Source of the DNA: Streptomyces griseomycini
GTDB lineage: Bacteria > Actinomycetota > Actinomycetes > Streptomycetales > Streptomycetaceae
Direction of reading: 5' to 3'
Assembly (NCBI RefSeq): GCF_014203535.1
Contig: NZ_JACHJI010000014.1
Coordinates: forward strand, 1-64,000
DNA length: 64,000 nt
Shown piece by piece: positions 43,687 to 53,740 of the stretch. A program made the position numbers and the translations under genes. The notes beneath the pieces are model-generated. The model had not been told where the DNA came from, did no database searches, and saw only the letters and a list, made by a program, of their open reading frames with translations. How positions within the stretch are numbered: the first letter of the stretch is position 1; every line of letters starts with the position of its first letter.

Positions 43687-44930
43687 CGAGGCGGCTCCCA
43701 TCGCTGAGCGTCGTCGCGGAGATCGTCGAAGACCGACTTCAGGTGGATCAACGCACGGTCCACGTGCGGCAGTTCCAACGGCTCGGGGGCGTCGAGGCAT
43801 TCCGCGCGCCGTTCGGGGGTGCCGCCGAGCAGGGGCGCGGTGGACAGCCGCACGCGCGGGGCCTCGAGGTCGTCGCCGAAGCGGTGGCCGCCCGGTGCGG
43901 GCATGCCGAGCCGGCCGGTGAGGAAGTCCTCCAGTTCCTGGGCGTCGCCGATGTCGTGCGCGGCGAGCGCGGGGGCCAGGGGCGTGAGGTCGACGTACAG
44001 GTGCCGTCCGCACTGCGGGGGCCGGGCCACGGCCCCGGCGGCGACGACGGCGTGGTGTGCGGCGGCGGCCACGCGCGCGTGCAGGCGCACGGCGCCGGCG
44101 ACGCGCGCGGTGACCGGCTCCGGTTCGGACAGCGCGTACACCGCCGCGGCGGCCACGGGGGCGGCGACACGGGCGTCGAGGGCGGTGAGCACGTCCAGCA
44201 CGCGCGCGTGGAGGGCGTTCCCGTCCTCGCCCGCCGGGAAGCGGGCGACGGCGGCCGGCCAGCCCGGCGGGAGCAGGGCGCCCGCCAGGTCGGTGACGAC
44301 GGTGACCCGTTCGGGCAGCATCTCGGCGGGGCTGAGCAGCACGGTGTCGTGCGGGTCGTGCAGGGTGTCCCGCCAGGTCTCGTCGCTGACCAGGTGCAGC
44401 CCCTGGCCGACGGCGGCCTCGATGGTCTCGTGCAGCAGTTCGGGCGGGGCGACGGTGGCGGTGGGGTCGTCGGCGACGGAGAGCACCAGCAGGCGCGGGT
44501 CGCCGCCCTCGGCCCGGAGCCGGCGCACGGTCTCCAGCAGGGCGTACGGATCGGGCACGCCGCCGCTCTCGGCCGGGGTCGGCACGTGGAAGGCGGGTCT
44601 GCCGAGCAGGCGGGCGTAGGGGGCCCACCAGGCGGCGCAGGGCCGGGGCACCAGTACGTCGCCGCCGATGGCGGCGGTCAGGGCCACCAGCAGGGCGGGC
44701 GCCCCCGGGGCGACGGCCACCCGGTCGGGGGCGGCGGGCAGGCCGCGCCGGTCGCCGTAGCCGCAGGCGGCGTCCAGCAGGGCGGGGCCGCCGCCCACCG
44801 GCTCGGCACCGGCGCGGGACGCCGCCGCGGCGAGGACGGCGGACAGCTCGGGCAGGACGGCAAGCCCGTCCTCGGGGATCGGCGGCCCGAAGCGGACGGG
44901 GCCGTGGCCTTCCGGGTCCGTCCGCCGCAT
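43683..44930 (-). CDS. Aminotransferase class I/II-like protein, PLP lysine apparently absent
   Basis: A 415-residue fold-type I protein. The order of elements matches class I aminotransferases: GDRRGLPAAPDRVAVAPGAP, AAWWAPYARLLGRPAFHVPT, a YR/DP region LLVLSVADDPTATVAPPELL in the NPTG position, then HLVSDETWRDTLHDPHDTVL where the PLP-binding Asp is expected. The Schiff-base lysine usually follows as S-x-SK; here the segment reads VTDLAGALLPPGWPAAVARF, with no Lys. If so, it cannot be a normal transaminase. It is coupled (ATGA) to the NAPE-PLD-like gene. The ATG at 44930 has GGAGG 6 nt upstream. Confidence 0.82.
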   Translation of the reverse strand: MRRTDPEGHGPVRFGPPIPEDGLAVLPELSAVLAAAASRAGAEPVGGGPALLDAACGYGDRRGLPAAPDRVAVAPGAPALLVALTAAIGGDVLVPRPCAAWWAPYARLLGRPAFHVPTPAESGGVPDPYALLETVRRLRAEGGDPRLLVLSVADDPTATVAPPELLHETIEAAVGQGLHLVSDETWRDTLHDPHDTVLLSPAEMLPERVTVVTDLAGALLPPGWPAAVARFPAGEDGNALHARVLDVLTALDARVAAPVAAAAVYALSEPEPVTARVAGAVRLHARVAAAAHHAVVAAGAVARPPQCGRHLYVDLTPLAPALAAHDIGDAQELEDFLTGRLGMPAPGGHRFGDDLEAPRVRLSTAPLLGGTPERRAECLDAPEPLELPHVDRALIHLKSVFDDLRDDAQRWEPPR

Positions 44931-45098
44931 CCGTACCTCCGCGCAGTCCGTGGTGTCCCGCAGTCCGTGGTGCCGTGTGCCGGTGCCCGCCCGTGCCTCG
45001 GCCTGTGAGTACCCGGCGTGCCGCCGGACATGGGCGCCTGCCCGGGTCGTACAGCTCACGGCATGGGGCGCGGCGGCCGGGGAAGGGGCGGCCGGACG

Positions 45099-45785
45099 TC
45101 AGCCGTCCGTGTGGACGGTCCGGCCGCGGTACAGCCGGTGTGCGGCGGCACCGAACGCGCCCGCGATCAGCAGCCCGCCGGCGACCAGGGCGGGCACGGA
45201 GTCGGTGAACGCCCCGCCCCCGCCGGCGTGGACGCCCCACTGCACGGTCCCGTCCTCGCAGCGGCCGTCCCTCGCCCCGGCGTCCCCCGGTCCGGCCTCC
45301 TCGGCCCCGGTGTGCTCGGGCCCGGTGCCCGCGGGACCGGAGGCGTCCGGTTCGATCGCCTCCGACCGGGATTCCTCCGACCCGAGTTCATCGGACCCGA
45401 ATTCCTCCGACCCGAATTCCTCCGAGCGGGTTCCCTCCGACCCGGATTCCTCCGAGCGGGTTCCCTCCGCCCCGAAGGTGTCCGCATCCGCTCCCCCGGG
45501 CGCGACGGCGTCCGGCGCGGTGTCCTCCGGTTCGGCGGCGTACGGTACGGCGGCACCCGGTTCGGCCCCCCGGGGCTCGTGCTCCTCCCACTCCCGCCCT
45601 TCCGGTTCGGGACACGGCGGGGGGGAGGCGGCGCCGGGGCCGGAGCGGGGGGAGGCCGTCCGGGCGACGGTGCCCCCCGGGACTCCGTCGCCCGGACCGG
45701 CCTCCGCGGACGCGACCGGTGCGAGCGCGCCGAGGACGGTGCCGGTGACGGCGGCGAGGGACAGGGCACGGACGGTGCGGCGCAT
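45099..45785 (-). CDS. Cell-surface protein with acidic repeats and C-terminal anchor
   Basis: A 228-residue exported protein. Signal peptide RRTVRALSLAAVTGTVLGAL to about residue 27; a long acidic low-complexity region rich in Glu, Gly, Ser and Pro, including a run of short SEE/GSE/GTRSE repeats; a conserved-looking module DGTVQWGVHAGGGGAFTDS; then a C-terminal membrane segment VPALVAGGLLIAGAFGAAAH with a basic end (RLYRGRTV). The design is a membrane-tethered wall-spanning stalk. No sortase motif is seen. Function unknown. Confidence 0.82.
   Translation of the reverse strand: MRRTVRALSLAAVTGTVLGALAPVASAEAGPGDGVPGGTVARTASPRSGPGAASPPPCPEPEGREWEEHEPRGAEPGAAVPYAAEPEDTAPDAVAPGGADADTFGAEGTRSEESGSEGTRSEEFGSEEFGSDELGSEESRSEAIEPDASGPAGTGPEHTGAEEAGPGDAGARDGRCEDGTVQWGVHAGGGGAFTDSVPALVAGGLLIAGAFGAAAHRLYRGRTVHTDG
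45371..45475. repeat. Degenerate 15-bp tandem repeat in surface-protein gene
   Basis: About seven copies of a 15-bp unit close to ATTCCTCCGACCCGA, encoding five-residue steps such as EEFGS/EESGS/EGTRS on the minus strand. Alternate units differ (GAGCGGG against GACCCGA), giving a partial 30-bp higher-order period. Length may vary between strains. Confidence 0.8.
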
Positions 45786-45996
45786 GGTGCGGGCTCCTTC
45801 GGGCGACGGCGGGGGCACGGCGATCGCGCCCGACGGCCGCGCGGGCGTGACCCACGTCGGCGGGGCACGGGGGTCGCGCCCCACAGCCATCACAGCCCGG
45901 CCACCGCCGCACCGCGCGCGGCCGGGCGCCATTGGCGGGACGGGCGCGCCCGAGAGGGTGAAGGACCCCGCCGGGCCGCGCCCCGCCCGGCCGTTC

Positions 45997-46794
45997 CTAC
46001 GCGCCGTCGTCCTGCATGACCTGCTCCCGGACCCGGCCGCAGCAGCGGCTGATCAGACGGGAGACGTGCATCTGGGAGATGCCCAGCTCCTCGGCGATGC
46101 TGCTCTGGGTCATGTCGCCGAAGAACCGCATGTAGAGGATGGTCCGCTCCCGTTCCGGCAGGGCGGCCAGGCGTTCCCTGACGGCCTCGCGGTCGACCAC
46201 CGTGTCCAGCGCCGGGTCGGGCGCGCCGAGGGAGTCGCCGAGCGAGTAGCCGTCGTCGCTGCCGGGCAGCTCGGCGTCCAGGGACAGCGCGGTGAAGCTC
46301 TCCAGCGCCTCCTGGCCCGTGCGGACGTCCTCCTCGCTCAGGTCGGCGTGCTCGGCGATCTGGGCCACGGTCGGCCGGCGGCCGGAGGTGGTCCGGGACA
46401 GGTCCTGCGCGGCGGACCGGACACGGTTGCGCAGGTCCTGCACCCGGCGCGGCACGTGCAGGGTCCACATGTGGTCGCGGAAGTGCCGCTTGATCTCTCC
46501 GGTGACGGTCGGCACCGCGTAGCTCTCGAAGGCGTTGCCGAGCCCGGGGTCGTACCGGTCGACGGCCTTGACCAGGCCGAGCGCGGCGACCTGGCGCAGG
46601 TCGTCGAAGCTCTCGCCGCGGCTGCGGAACCGCCCGGCGAGGCGGTCGGCCATGGGCAGCCACGCCTCGACGATCTCGTCGCGGAGGGCGTCGCGTTCCG
46701 CGCCCGGGGGCAGTGCGGCCAGTCTGCGGAAGGCGTCCGCGGTGTCGGGGGCGTCGTCGTGCGGGTGGTGCCTCGCGCTCGCTCGGGTCGGCAT
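45997..46794 (-). CDS. RNA polymerase sigma factor, SigB/SigF/SigG subfamily
   Basis: A 265-residue sigma-70 family protein with regions 2, 3 and 4. Region 2 reads SFDDLRQVAALGLVKAVDRY, FESYAVPTVTGEIKRHFRDH and MWTLHVPRRVQDLRN; region 3 RRPTVAQIAEHADLSEEDVR; region 4 ERERTILYMRFFGDMTQSSI and EELGISQMHVSRLISRC. This is the stress/sporulation group expanded in Streptomyces. No anti-sigma or anti-anti-sigma gene is adjacent. The ATG at 46794 is used; the frame before it has no start signal. Confidence 0.94.
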   Translation of the reverse strand: MPTRASARHHPHDDAPDTADAFRRLAALPPGAERDALRDEIVEAWLPMADRLAGRFRSRGESFDDLRQVAALGLVKAVDRYDPGLGNAFESYAVPTVTGEIKRHFRDHMWTLHVPRRVQDLRNRVRSAAQDLSRTTSGRRPTVAQIAEHADLSEEDVRTGQEALESFTALSLDAELPGSDDGYSLGDSLGAPDPALDTVVDREAVRERLAALPERERTILYMRFFGDMTQSSIAEELGISQMHVSRLISRCCGRVREQVMQDDGA

Positions 46795-47051
46795 GGTGCG
46801 TCGCAACTCCCTCGGAGTGCTCGGGGACGGACGGTCACCGTGGAGAGCGCACCTGCGTTCGGGACGGCCGGGACAGGCGTCCCGGAGCGGGGTGCCGCCG
46901 CCCACGGGAGTGCCTGCTGTCCGAAGCACTGGGGGTGCCCCTGCCCGGGCCCTCCGCCCTCAAACCCCGGCGCGGACTTTCCGCCGGTGCCCCGGCCGGC
47001 CGTACGACCGCCGCGCCCGGCCCGCACGTCTCAGGTCCGGGCGGGCCGGTG

Positions 47052-47474
47052 TCAGCCGAGGGACTGGGTGAAGCGCAACAGGTTGCCGGCGGGGTCGCGG
47101 AACGCGCAGTCGCGGACGCCGTAGGGCTGGTCCATCGGCTCCTGCAGCACCTCGCCGCCCGCGGCGCTGACGCGCTCGAAGACGGCGTCGCAGTCGTCCG
47201 TCGCGAAGATGACGCCGCGCAGCAGGCCCTTGGCCATCAGTTCCGCCATGGTCCGCCGGTCGGCCGGTGAGACGTTGGGGTCGGCCACGGGTGGTTCCAG
47301 GACGATGTCCACGTCCGGCTGCGAGGGGGGTCCGACGGTCACCCAGCGCATCCCCTCGAACCCGACGTCGTCGCGTACCTCGAGGCCGAGTACGTCGCGG
47401 TAGAAGACGATCGCCTCGTCGTGGTCGTCGACGGCGATGAAGCACTGGGAGAGCCTGATGTCCATGCCGCTCAC
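47052..47474 (-). CDS. VOC/glyoxalase-family protein
   Basis: A 140-residue vicinal oxygen chelate fold protein: SQCFIAVDDHDEAIVFYRDV, LGLEVRDDVGFEGMRWVTVG, ATDDCDAVFERVSAAGGEVL and CAFRDPAGNLLRFTQ. The GTG start at 47474 follows the stop of the AraC gene directly (1 nt), so they form one transcription unit. Such AraC-VOC pairs are common; the enzyme may act on a small toxic metabolite or an antibiotic. Confidence 0.88.
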   Translation of the reverse strand: MSGMDIRLSQCFIAVDDHDEAIVFYRDVLGLEVRDDVGFEGMRWVTVGPPSQPDVDIVLEPPVADPNVSPADRRTMAELMAKGLLRGVIFATDDCDAVFERVSAAGGEVLQEPMDQPYGVRDCAFRDPAGNLLRFTQSLG

Positions 47475-47475
47475 G

Positions 47476-47904
47476 TTAGGACCGCGCGGCGCGGCCGGCT
47501 TCTCCGTTCCTGACCGGTCGTGTGTGGATCTTGGCCATGCACGCCGGGATGGCGGCGCCGTCGTCGTGGTTCCGGGCCCGGTAGGCGCTCGGGCTCTCGC
47601 CGACGAGTTCGGTGAAGCGCGAGCTGAACGACCCCAGCGACGTACAGCCGACCGCCATGCAGACCTCGGTCACCGTGAGGTCGCCGCGCCGCAGCAGCGC
47701 CTTGGCCCGCTCGATGCGACGGGTCATCAGGTAGCTGTAGGGCGTCTCGCCGAAGGCGGCGCGGAAGCTGCGGGAGAAGTGGCCCGGCGACATCAGGGCG
47801 TCACGCGCCAGCGCCGGGACGTCCAACGGCTCGGTGTAGTCACGGTCCATCCGGTCGCGGGCCCGCCGCAGCCGCACCAGGTCGTCGAGGTCCTGCCGTC
47901 TCAT
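47476..47904 (-). CDS. AraC-family regulator, HTH-only
   Basis: A 142-residue protein made almost only of the AraC double HTH: RDYTEPLDVPALARDALMSP then HFSRSFRAAFGETPYSYLMT, and TVTEVCMAVGCTSLGSFSSR with LVGESPSAYRAR. There is no sensory domain. It is the first gene of a two-gene unit with a VOC protein and diverges from the UvrA-like gene; it likely controls the VOC gene. Confidence 0.92.
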   Translation of the reverse strand: MRRQDLDDLVRLRRARDRMDRDYTEPLDVPALARDALMSPGHFSRSFRAAFGETPYSYLMTRRIERAKALLRRGDLTVTEVCMAVGCTSLGSFSSRFTELVGESPSAYRARNHDDGAAIPACMAKIHTRPVRNGEAGRAARS

Positions 47905-48128
47905 CCCGTCAGTTTCCCACGGTGACCGCGGCCGGGGGGCGCGCGTGACCGGACCGCCGGAAGGACCGGGAGACCACCGGGAGGATCAGGAATCGAGAAG
48001 CGCGCGTCACCGGGCGGCGGCTAGCGTGACCGCCGTGGACGTCCGGGCGGCCCGTGCCCCGCCCGGGCTTCCCGCGAGGTGAACGAGACGCCCGACGAAG
48101 ACGGTTCCACCCGACGGATGGGGACATG

Positions 48129-50522
<2,394 letters not shown>

Positions 50523-50577
50523 GGCGGGGCGGTTCCGCTCCTCGTGGGCGGGCCGGTCCGCCAGGGGACCAGGGCGT

Positions 50578-50605
50578 GGTGGCCGCTGATCACTCCGCGG
50601 CCACC
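50578..50605. terminator. Hairpin terminator after UvrA-like gene
   Basis: GGTGGCCGC and GCGGCCACC form a 9-bp perfect stem with a 10-nt loop, 55 nt after the stop. Confidence 0.6.
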
Positions 50606-50690
50606 GGCTCGGGCATGATGGCCGGATAGATGCCGTGTACATCATCCTGCTCGGCATCCCGTGACCCGCGCGCCCGAGGAGAGACGTCCG

Positions 50691-51500
50691 TTGAATCCCC
50701 GCACCCCGGCCCCCGGCAGCTACTACGAGCGCATCGACGAGCACCGCTTCAAGCCGACGCCCCATGCGGGCGGCGCCTGGAACCAGGACGAGCAGCACTT
50801 CAGCCCGCTCGGCGGGCTCGTCGCCCACGTCCTGGACCGCCACCTGGCCGGGCGCGCCGACGAGGGCCTCCTCGTGTCCCGGATCAGCTACGACATCCTG
50901 GGGCGGCTCGCGCTGGACGAGTGCGAGGTCCTGGTGGAGACCGTCCGTCCCGGTCGCACCATCGAGCTGCTGGAGGCCGTCGTGCGGATAGCGGGCCGTC
51001 CGGTGGTCCGGGCCCGCGCCTGGCTGCTCGCCTCCCTCGACACGGCCGCCGTCGCGGGCGGTGCCGGGGAGCGGCTGCCCCGTCCGGAGACCCTCGCGCC
51101 GTGGGCGATGTCCGAGCAGTGGCCCGGTGGCTACATCGCCTCGCTGGACGTCCGCCCGGTCGCGCCGCCCGCGCCCGGCCGCACGACCGCGTGGGTCTCC
51201 AGCCGTCTCGACCTGGTCGCCGGTGAGGCAGCCGGCCCGCTCGCGTCCTACCTGGCCCTGGTGGACACGGCCAACGGCATCGCGGTGCGCCGACCGCCCA
51301 CCGAGTGGATGTTCCCCAACGTCGACCTCACCGTGCACCTGCACCGCCGGCCCGGGGGCGGCTGGACGGGCCTGGACACCACCGTCGTCTTCGGCCCCAC
51401 CGGCCAGGGCCTCACCAGCACCGTCCTGCACGACCTCGACGGCCCGGTGGGGACCGCCCAGCAGATCCTCACGGTCCGTCCGCAGCCGGGACGGCGGTGA
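50691..51500 (+). CDS. Acyl-CoA thioesterase-like double hotdog protein
   Basis: A 269-residue protein of the TesB-like/thioesterase-superfamily type seen in actinobacteria: GSYYERIDEHRFKPTPHAGG, WNQDEQHFSPLGGLVAHVLD in the first hotdog and FPNVDLTVHLHRRPGGGWTG, LDTTVVFGPTGQGLTSTVLH in the second. TTG at 50691 is chosen because AGGAG lies 10 nt upstream and the family motif begins nine residues later; a GTG at 50661 is possible. It would hydrolyse an acyl-CoA, with chain length unknown. Confidence 0.82.
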   Translation: MNPRTPAPGSYYERIDEHRFKPTPHAGGAWNQDEQHFSPLGGLVAHVLDRHLAGRADEGLLVSRISYDILGRLALDECEVLVETVRPGRTIELLEAVVRIAGRPVVRARAWLLASLDTAAVAGGAGERLPRPETLAPWAMSEQWPGGYIASLDVRPVAPPAPGRTTAWVSSRLDLVAGEAAGPLASYLALVDTANGIAVRRPPTEWMFPNVDLTVHLHRRPGGGWTGLDTTVVFGPTGQGLTSTVLHDLDGPVGTAQQILTVRPQPGRR

Positions 51501-51521
51501 ACCGGCCCTGACCTCCTCCGG

Positions 51522-51656
51522 TCAGGCCGTCGGGGCGCGGCCGGCGGGATCCCCGGCGTCCGGCCGCCGGGGCGGCAGCACCAGGTCCTCGTAGCGTCCC
51601 AGCACCAGGACCACGCCGAGCATGAGCAGGGGGACGAGCACGGCGAGCACCACCAT
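51522..51656 (-). CDS. Small single-span membrane protein (44 aa)
   Basis: A short open frame beginning MVVLAVLVPLLMLGVVLVLG, a single N-terminal membrane segment, then RYEDLVLPPRRPDAGD. Codon use has the expected high GC in third positions, and AAAGG lies upstream of the ATG. Its stop lies 21 nt from the convergent thioesterase stop. Function unknown. Confidence 0.65.
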   Translation of the reverse strand: MVVLAVLVPLLMLGVVLVLGRYEDLVLPPRRPDAGDPAGRAPTA

Positions 51657-51813
51657 GGCCGGACCTTTCCGGGAGCCATGTGGGGGGCGGGTGATCCGGG
51701 TCCCCCGCCCCCCGGCGGTCAAACCGGGGCGGTGCCGATCCGCCGCCCCGACCCCGTGTCGGCCTCCGCTGGCCGGGTACGCGGTGCGGACCCCCGAAGG
51801 TCTGGAGGGAGAC

Positions 51814-52206
51814 ATGCAGCGAGGCAGTGACCGGCTGAGCGTCCACCGCGACGACGAGATGAAGCACGAATTGCAGGGGCTGCTCAGGTCCGGGCACCCC
51901 ACCCGAACCGAGGAGTGGCACGACCCGGAGCCGTTCGCCGACGACGACCCGGAGGTCGTGCGCGGTCCGGTGACGCCGGGCCGCGGGCCGACGTCGATGG
52001 AGTCGGTGCGGCTGGAACTGGCCAGGATCCTGGGCCGCGGGGCCTTCCCCGCGGGTCCGCGTGAGCTGATGCGCACGCTGAACCGGCGGTACGCGCCCGA
52101 CACGCTGGTCGAGGCGCTGGAGCGGCTGCCGCGCGAGGCCCGCTACCAGAACGTGCAGGAGCTGGCCGAGGCGCTGACCCGGTCCCGGGAGACGGAGAAC
52201 GCCTAG
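51814..52206 (+). CDS. DUF2795 domain protein
   Basis: A 130-residue small soluble protein. The C-terminal ~65 residues (MESVRLELARILGRGAFPAG, ELMRTLNRRYAPDTLVEALE, RLPREARYQNVQELAEAL) form the DUF2795 helical module; the N-terminus is charged. GGAGG precedes the ATG at 51814. It begins a co-directional series with the CBS and PfpI genes. A GGGGCGG-N10-CCGCCCC dyad lies at 51726-51749 upstream. The function of the family is not established. Confidence 0.85.
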   Translation: MQRGSDRLSVHRDDEMKHELQGLLRSGHPTRTEEWHDPEPFADDDPEVVRGPVTPGRGPTSMESVRLELARILGRGAFPAGPRELMRTLNRRYAPDTLVEALERLPREARYQNVQELAEALTRSRETENA

Positions 52207-52233
52207 TCGGCCGTTCGGGGCACCACGTCCGGG

Positions 52234-52250
52234 CCGCCCCTAGGGGGCGG
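52234..52250. promoter_or_regulatory. Palindrome between DUF2795 and CBS genes
   Basis: CCGCCCC, TAG, GGGGCGG: perfect 7-bp arms, 28 nt after the DUF2795 stop and 50 nt before the CBS start. It could be a terminator or an operator. The same heptamers in opposite order occur as a dyad upstream of the DUF2795 gene. Confidence 0.45.
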
Positions 52251-52299
52251 ACCGTCCGCGGTGCCCGTTCGGCCGGGAAGCGGAGAGAAGGCCTCAGTC

Positions 52300-52725
52300 A
52301 TGGCCGAGTTCGTCAAGGACGTGATGACTCCGGGCGTGGTCGCCGTGCGCCCGGACGCCTCGCTCGTCGAGGCGGCGCAGCTCATGCGCACCCAGAACAT
52401 CGGCGACGTGGTGGTGGCCGACGGGCAGCGGGTGGTCGGCGTGCTGACCGACCGCGACATCACGGTCCGGGCGGTCGCGGAGGGCGCGGACCCGCTCGGT
52501 GTGAGCGTCGGGTCGGTGTGCACCCCGGATCCGTTGACGCTCGCCCCGGGCGATCCGGTGTCCTCGGCCGTCGCGCTGATGCGTGAGCACGCCGTGCGCC
52601 GGATCCCGGTCGTCGAGAACGGTCTGCCCGTCGGGCTGGTGAGCCTCGGCGACCTGGCCCGGGCGCAGGACCCCGGGTCCGCGCTGGCCGGCATCAGCCG
52701 CGCGAAGCCGGACGAGAACAGCTGA
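52300..52725 (+). CDS. Two-CBS-domain protein (Hrp1-like)
   Basis: A 141-residue protein made of two CBS motifs: VKDVMTPGVVAVRPDASLVE, LMRTQNIGDVVVADGQRVVG, VLTDRDITVRAVAEGADPLG, and PLTLAPGDPVSSAVALMREH, VRRIPVVENGLPVGLVSLGD. Size and arrangement match stand-alone CBS proteins such as M. tuberculosis Hrp1 (Rv2626c), induced in hypoxia. CBS pairs often bind adenine nucleotides. The next gene (PfpI) starts 20 nt after its stop. Confidence 0.92.
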   Translation: MAEFVKDVMTPGVVAVRPDASLVEAAQLMRTQNIGDVVVADGQRVVGVLTDRDITVRAVAEGADPLGVSVGSVCTPDPLTLAPGDPVSSAVALMREHAVRRIPVVENGLPVGLVSLGDLARAQDPGSALAGISRAKPDENS

Positions 52726-52745
52726 ACGAAAGGACGTGGGACCCC

Positions 52746-53288
52746 ATGCGCATCGCATTCCTGACCGCGCCCGAGGGCGTCGAGCAGGTCGAGCTGACCG
52801 AGCCGTGGCAGGCGGCCGTGGACGCCGGTCACGAACCCGTGCTCGTCTCGACGCAGTCGGGCAAGATCCAGGCGTTCGACCACCTCGACAAGGCGGACAC
52901 CTTCCCCGTGCAGGAGGTCGTCGGCGAGACGTCGGCCGACTCCTTCGGCGGGCTGGTGCTGCCGGGCGGGGTGGCCAACCCGGACTTCCTGCGCACGGAC
53001 GAGAAGGCCGTGGCGTTCGTGCGGGACTTCTTCGAGCAGGGCCGGCCGGTCGCCGCGATCTGTCACGCCCCCTGGACCCTCGTCGAGGCGGACGTGGTCC
53101 GGGGGCGGGTGCTGACCAGCTGGCCGAGCCTGCGGACCGACCTCCGCAACGCCGGTGCCACGTGGGTCGACGAGCAGGTGCAGATCTGCGACCACGGGCC
53201 CAACAAGCTGGTCACCAGCCGCAAGCCGGACGATCTCAAGGCGTTCTGCGAGGCGTACCTGGAGGTGTTCGGGTCGGAAGGGGGCTGA
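52746..53288 (+). CDS. DJ-1/PfpI family protein (general stress protein 18-like)
   Basis: A 180-residue complete protein: IAFLTAPEGVEQVELTEPWQ, FGGLVLPGGVANPDFLRTDE and the nucleophile elbow PVAAICHAPWTLVEAD with the conserved Cys; RNAGATWVDEQV and LVTSRKPDDLKAFCEAY follow. This is the PfpI/YdeA/YraA branch, stress-related and sometimes deglycase or chaperone. It shares a transcript with the CBS gene and ends just before a very strong hairpin. Confidence 0.93.
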   Translation: MRIAFLTAPEGVEQVELTEPWQAAVDAGHEPVLVSTQSGKIQAFDHLDKADTFPVQEVVGETSADSFGGLVLPGGVANPDFLRTDEKAVAFVRDFFEQGRPVAAICHAPWTLVEADVVRGRVLTSWPSLRTDLRNAGATWVDEQVQICDHGPNKLVTSRKPDDLKAFCEAYLEVFGSEGG

Positions 53289-53299
53289 GGAGTCCCGGA

Positions 53300-53343
53300 C
53301 CGCCTGCTTCGGGCCCGCCTTCGTGCGGGCCCGAAGCAGGCGG
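53300..53343. terminator. Very strong bidirectional hairpin after PfpI gene
   Basis: A 19-bp perfect stem (left arm 53300-53318, right arm 53325-53343; core CTTCGGGCCCGC) with a 6-nt CTTCGT loop, 11 nt after the PfpI stop and 48 nt beyond the convergent stop. Confidence 0.85.
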
Positions 53344-53390
53344 CCGGACGGGCGCGGACGCGTTCGGGCGCGCCGCGGACCCGGGTGCGT

Positions 53391-53678
53391 TCAGGTGCCC
53401 GGGGTCGTGGGGGCCGCCGTGTCCGCGCCGCCCCGTTCCCGGGCCCCTTCGCGGGTGCGGCCGGCCGCCACCGGGCGGCGCGGGTTGCGGCGCAGGTACT
53501 CGCCCTCCAGCTGCGCCATCCGCTCGTTGTGGGCCCGCAGCGCGTCGTTGGAGCCGTACAGCAGCGTGTCGTGACGCGTGCGGTGGATGGTCTCCAGCTC
53601 CTTCATGAGCTGCTGGTCGTCCAGACGGCTCGGCTCGACTCCGGTCATCGTGGTGCCCCGCTCGTCGTGTGCGTTCAT
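53391..53678 (-). CDS. DUF6158-like small protein
   Basis: A 95-residue charged protein. LDDQQLMKELETIHRTRHDT, LLYGSNDALRAHNERMAQLE and GEYLRRNPRRPVAAGRTREG form a conserved-looking helical unit common in Streptomyces, ending in a disordered tail. The ATG at 53678 is used; an internal ATG at 53648 (MTGVEPSRLDD) is also plausible, neither having a strong ribosome binding site. It diverges from the baeRF-type gene. Function unknown. Confidence 0.75.
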   Translation of the reverse strand: MNAHDERGTTMTGVEPSRLDDQQLMKELETIHRTRHDTLLYGSNDALRAHNERMAQLEGEYLRRNPRRPVAAGRTREGARERGGADTAAPTTPGT

Positions 53679-53740
53679 GCGGTCCGGGTACCCGCCCGGT
53701 CGGCACAAGCACTACCCCGAACGGCAACCGGGAGGGAGCC

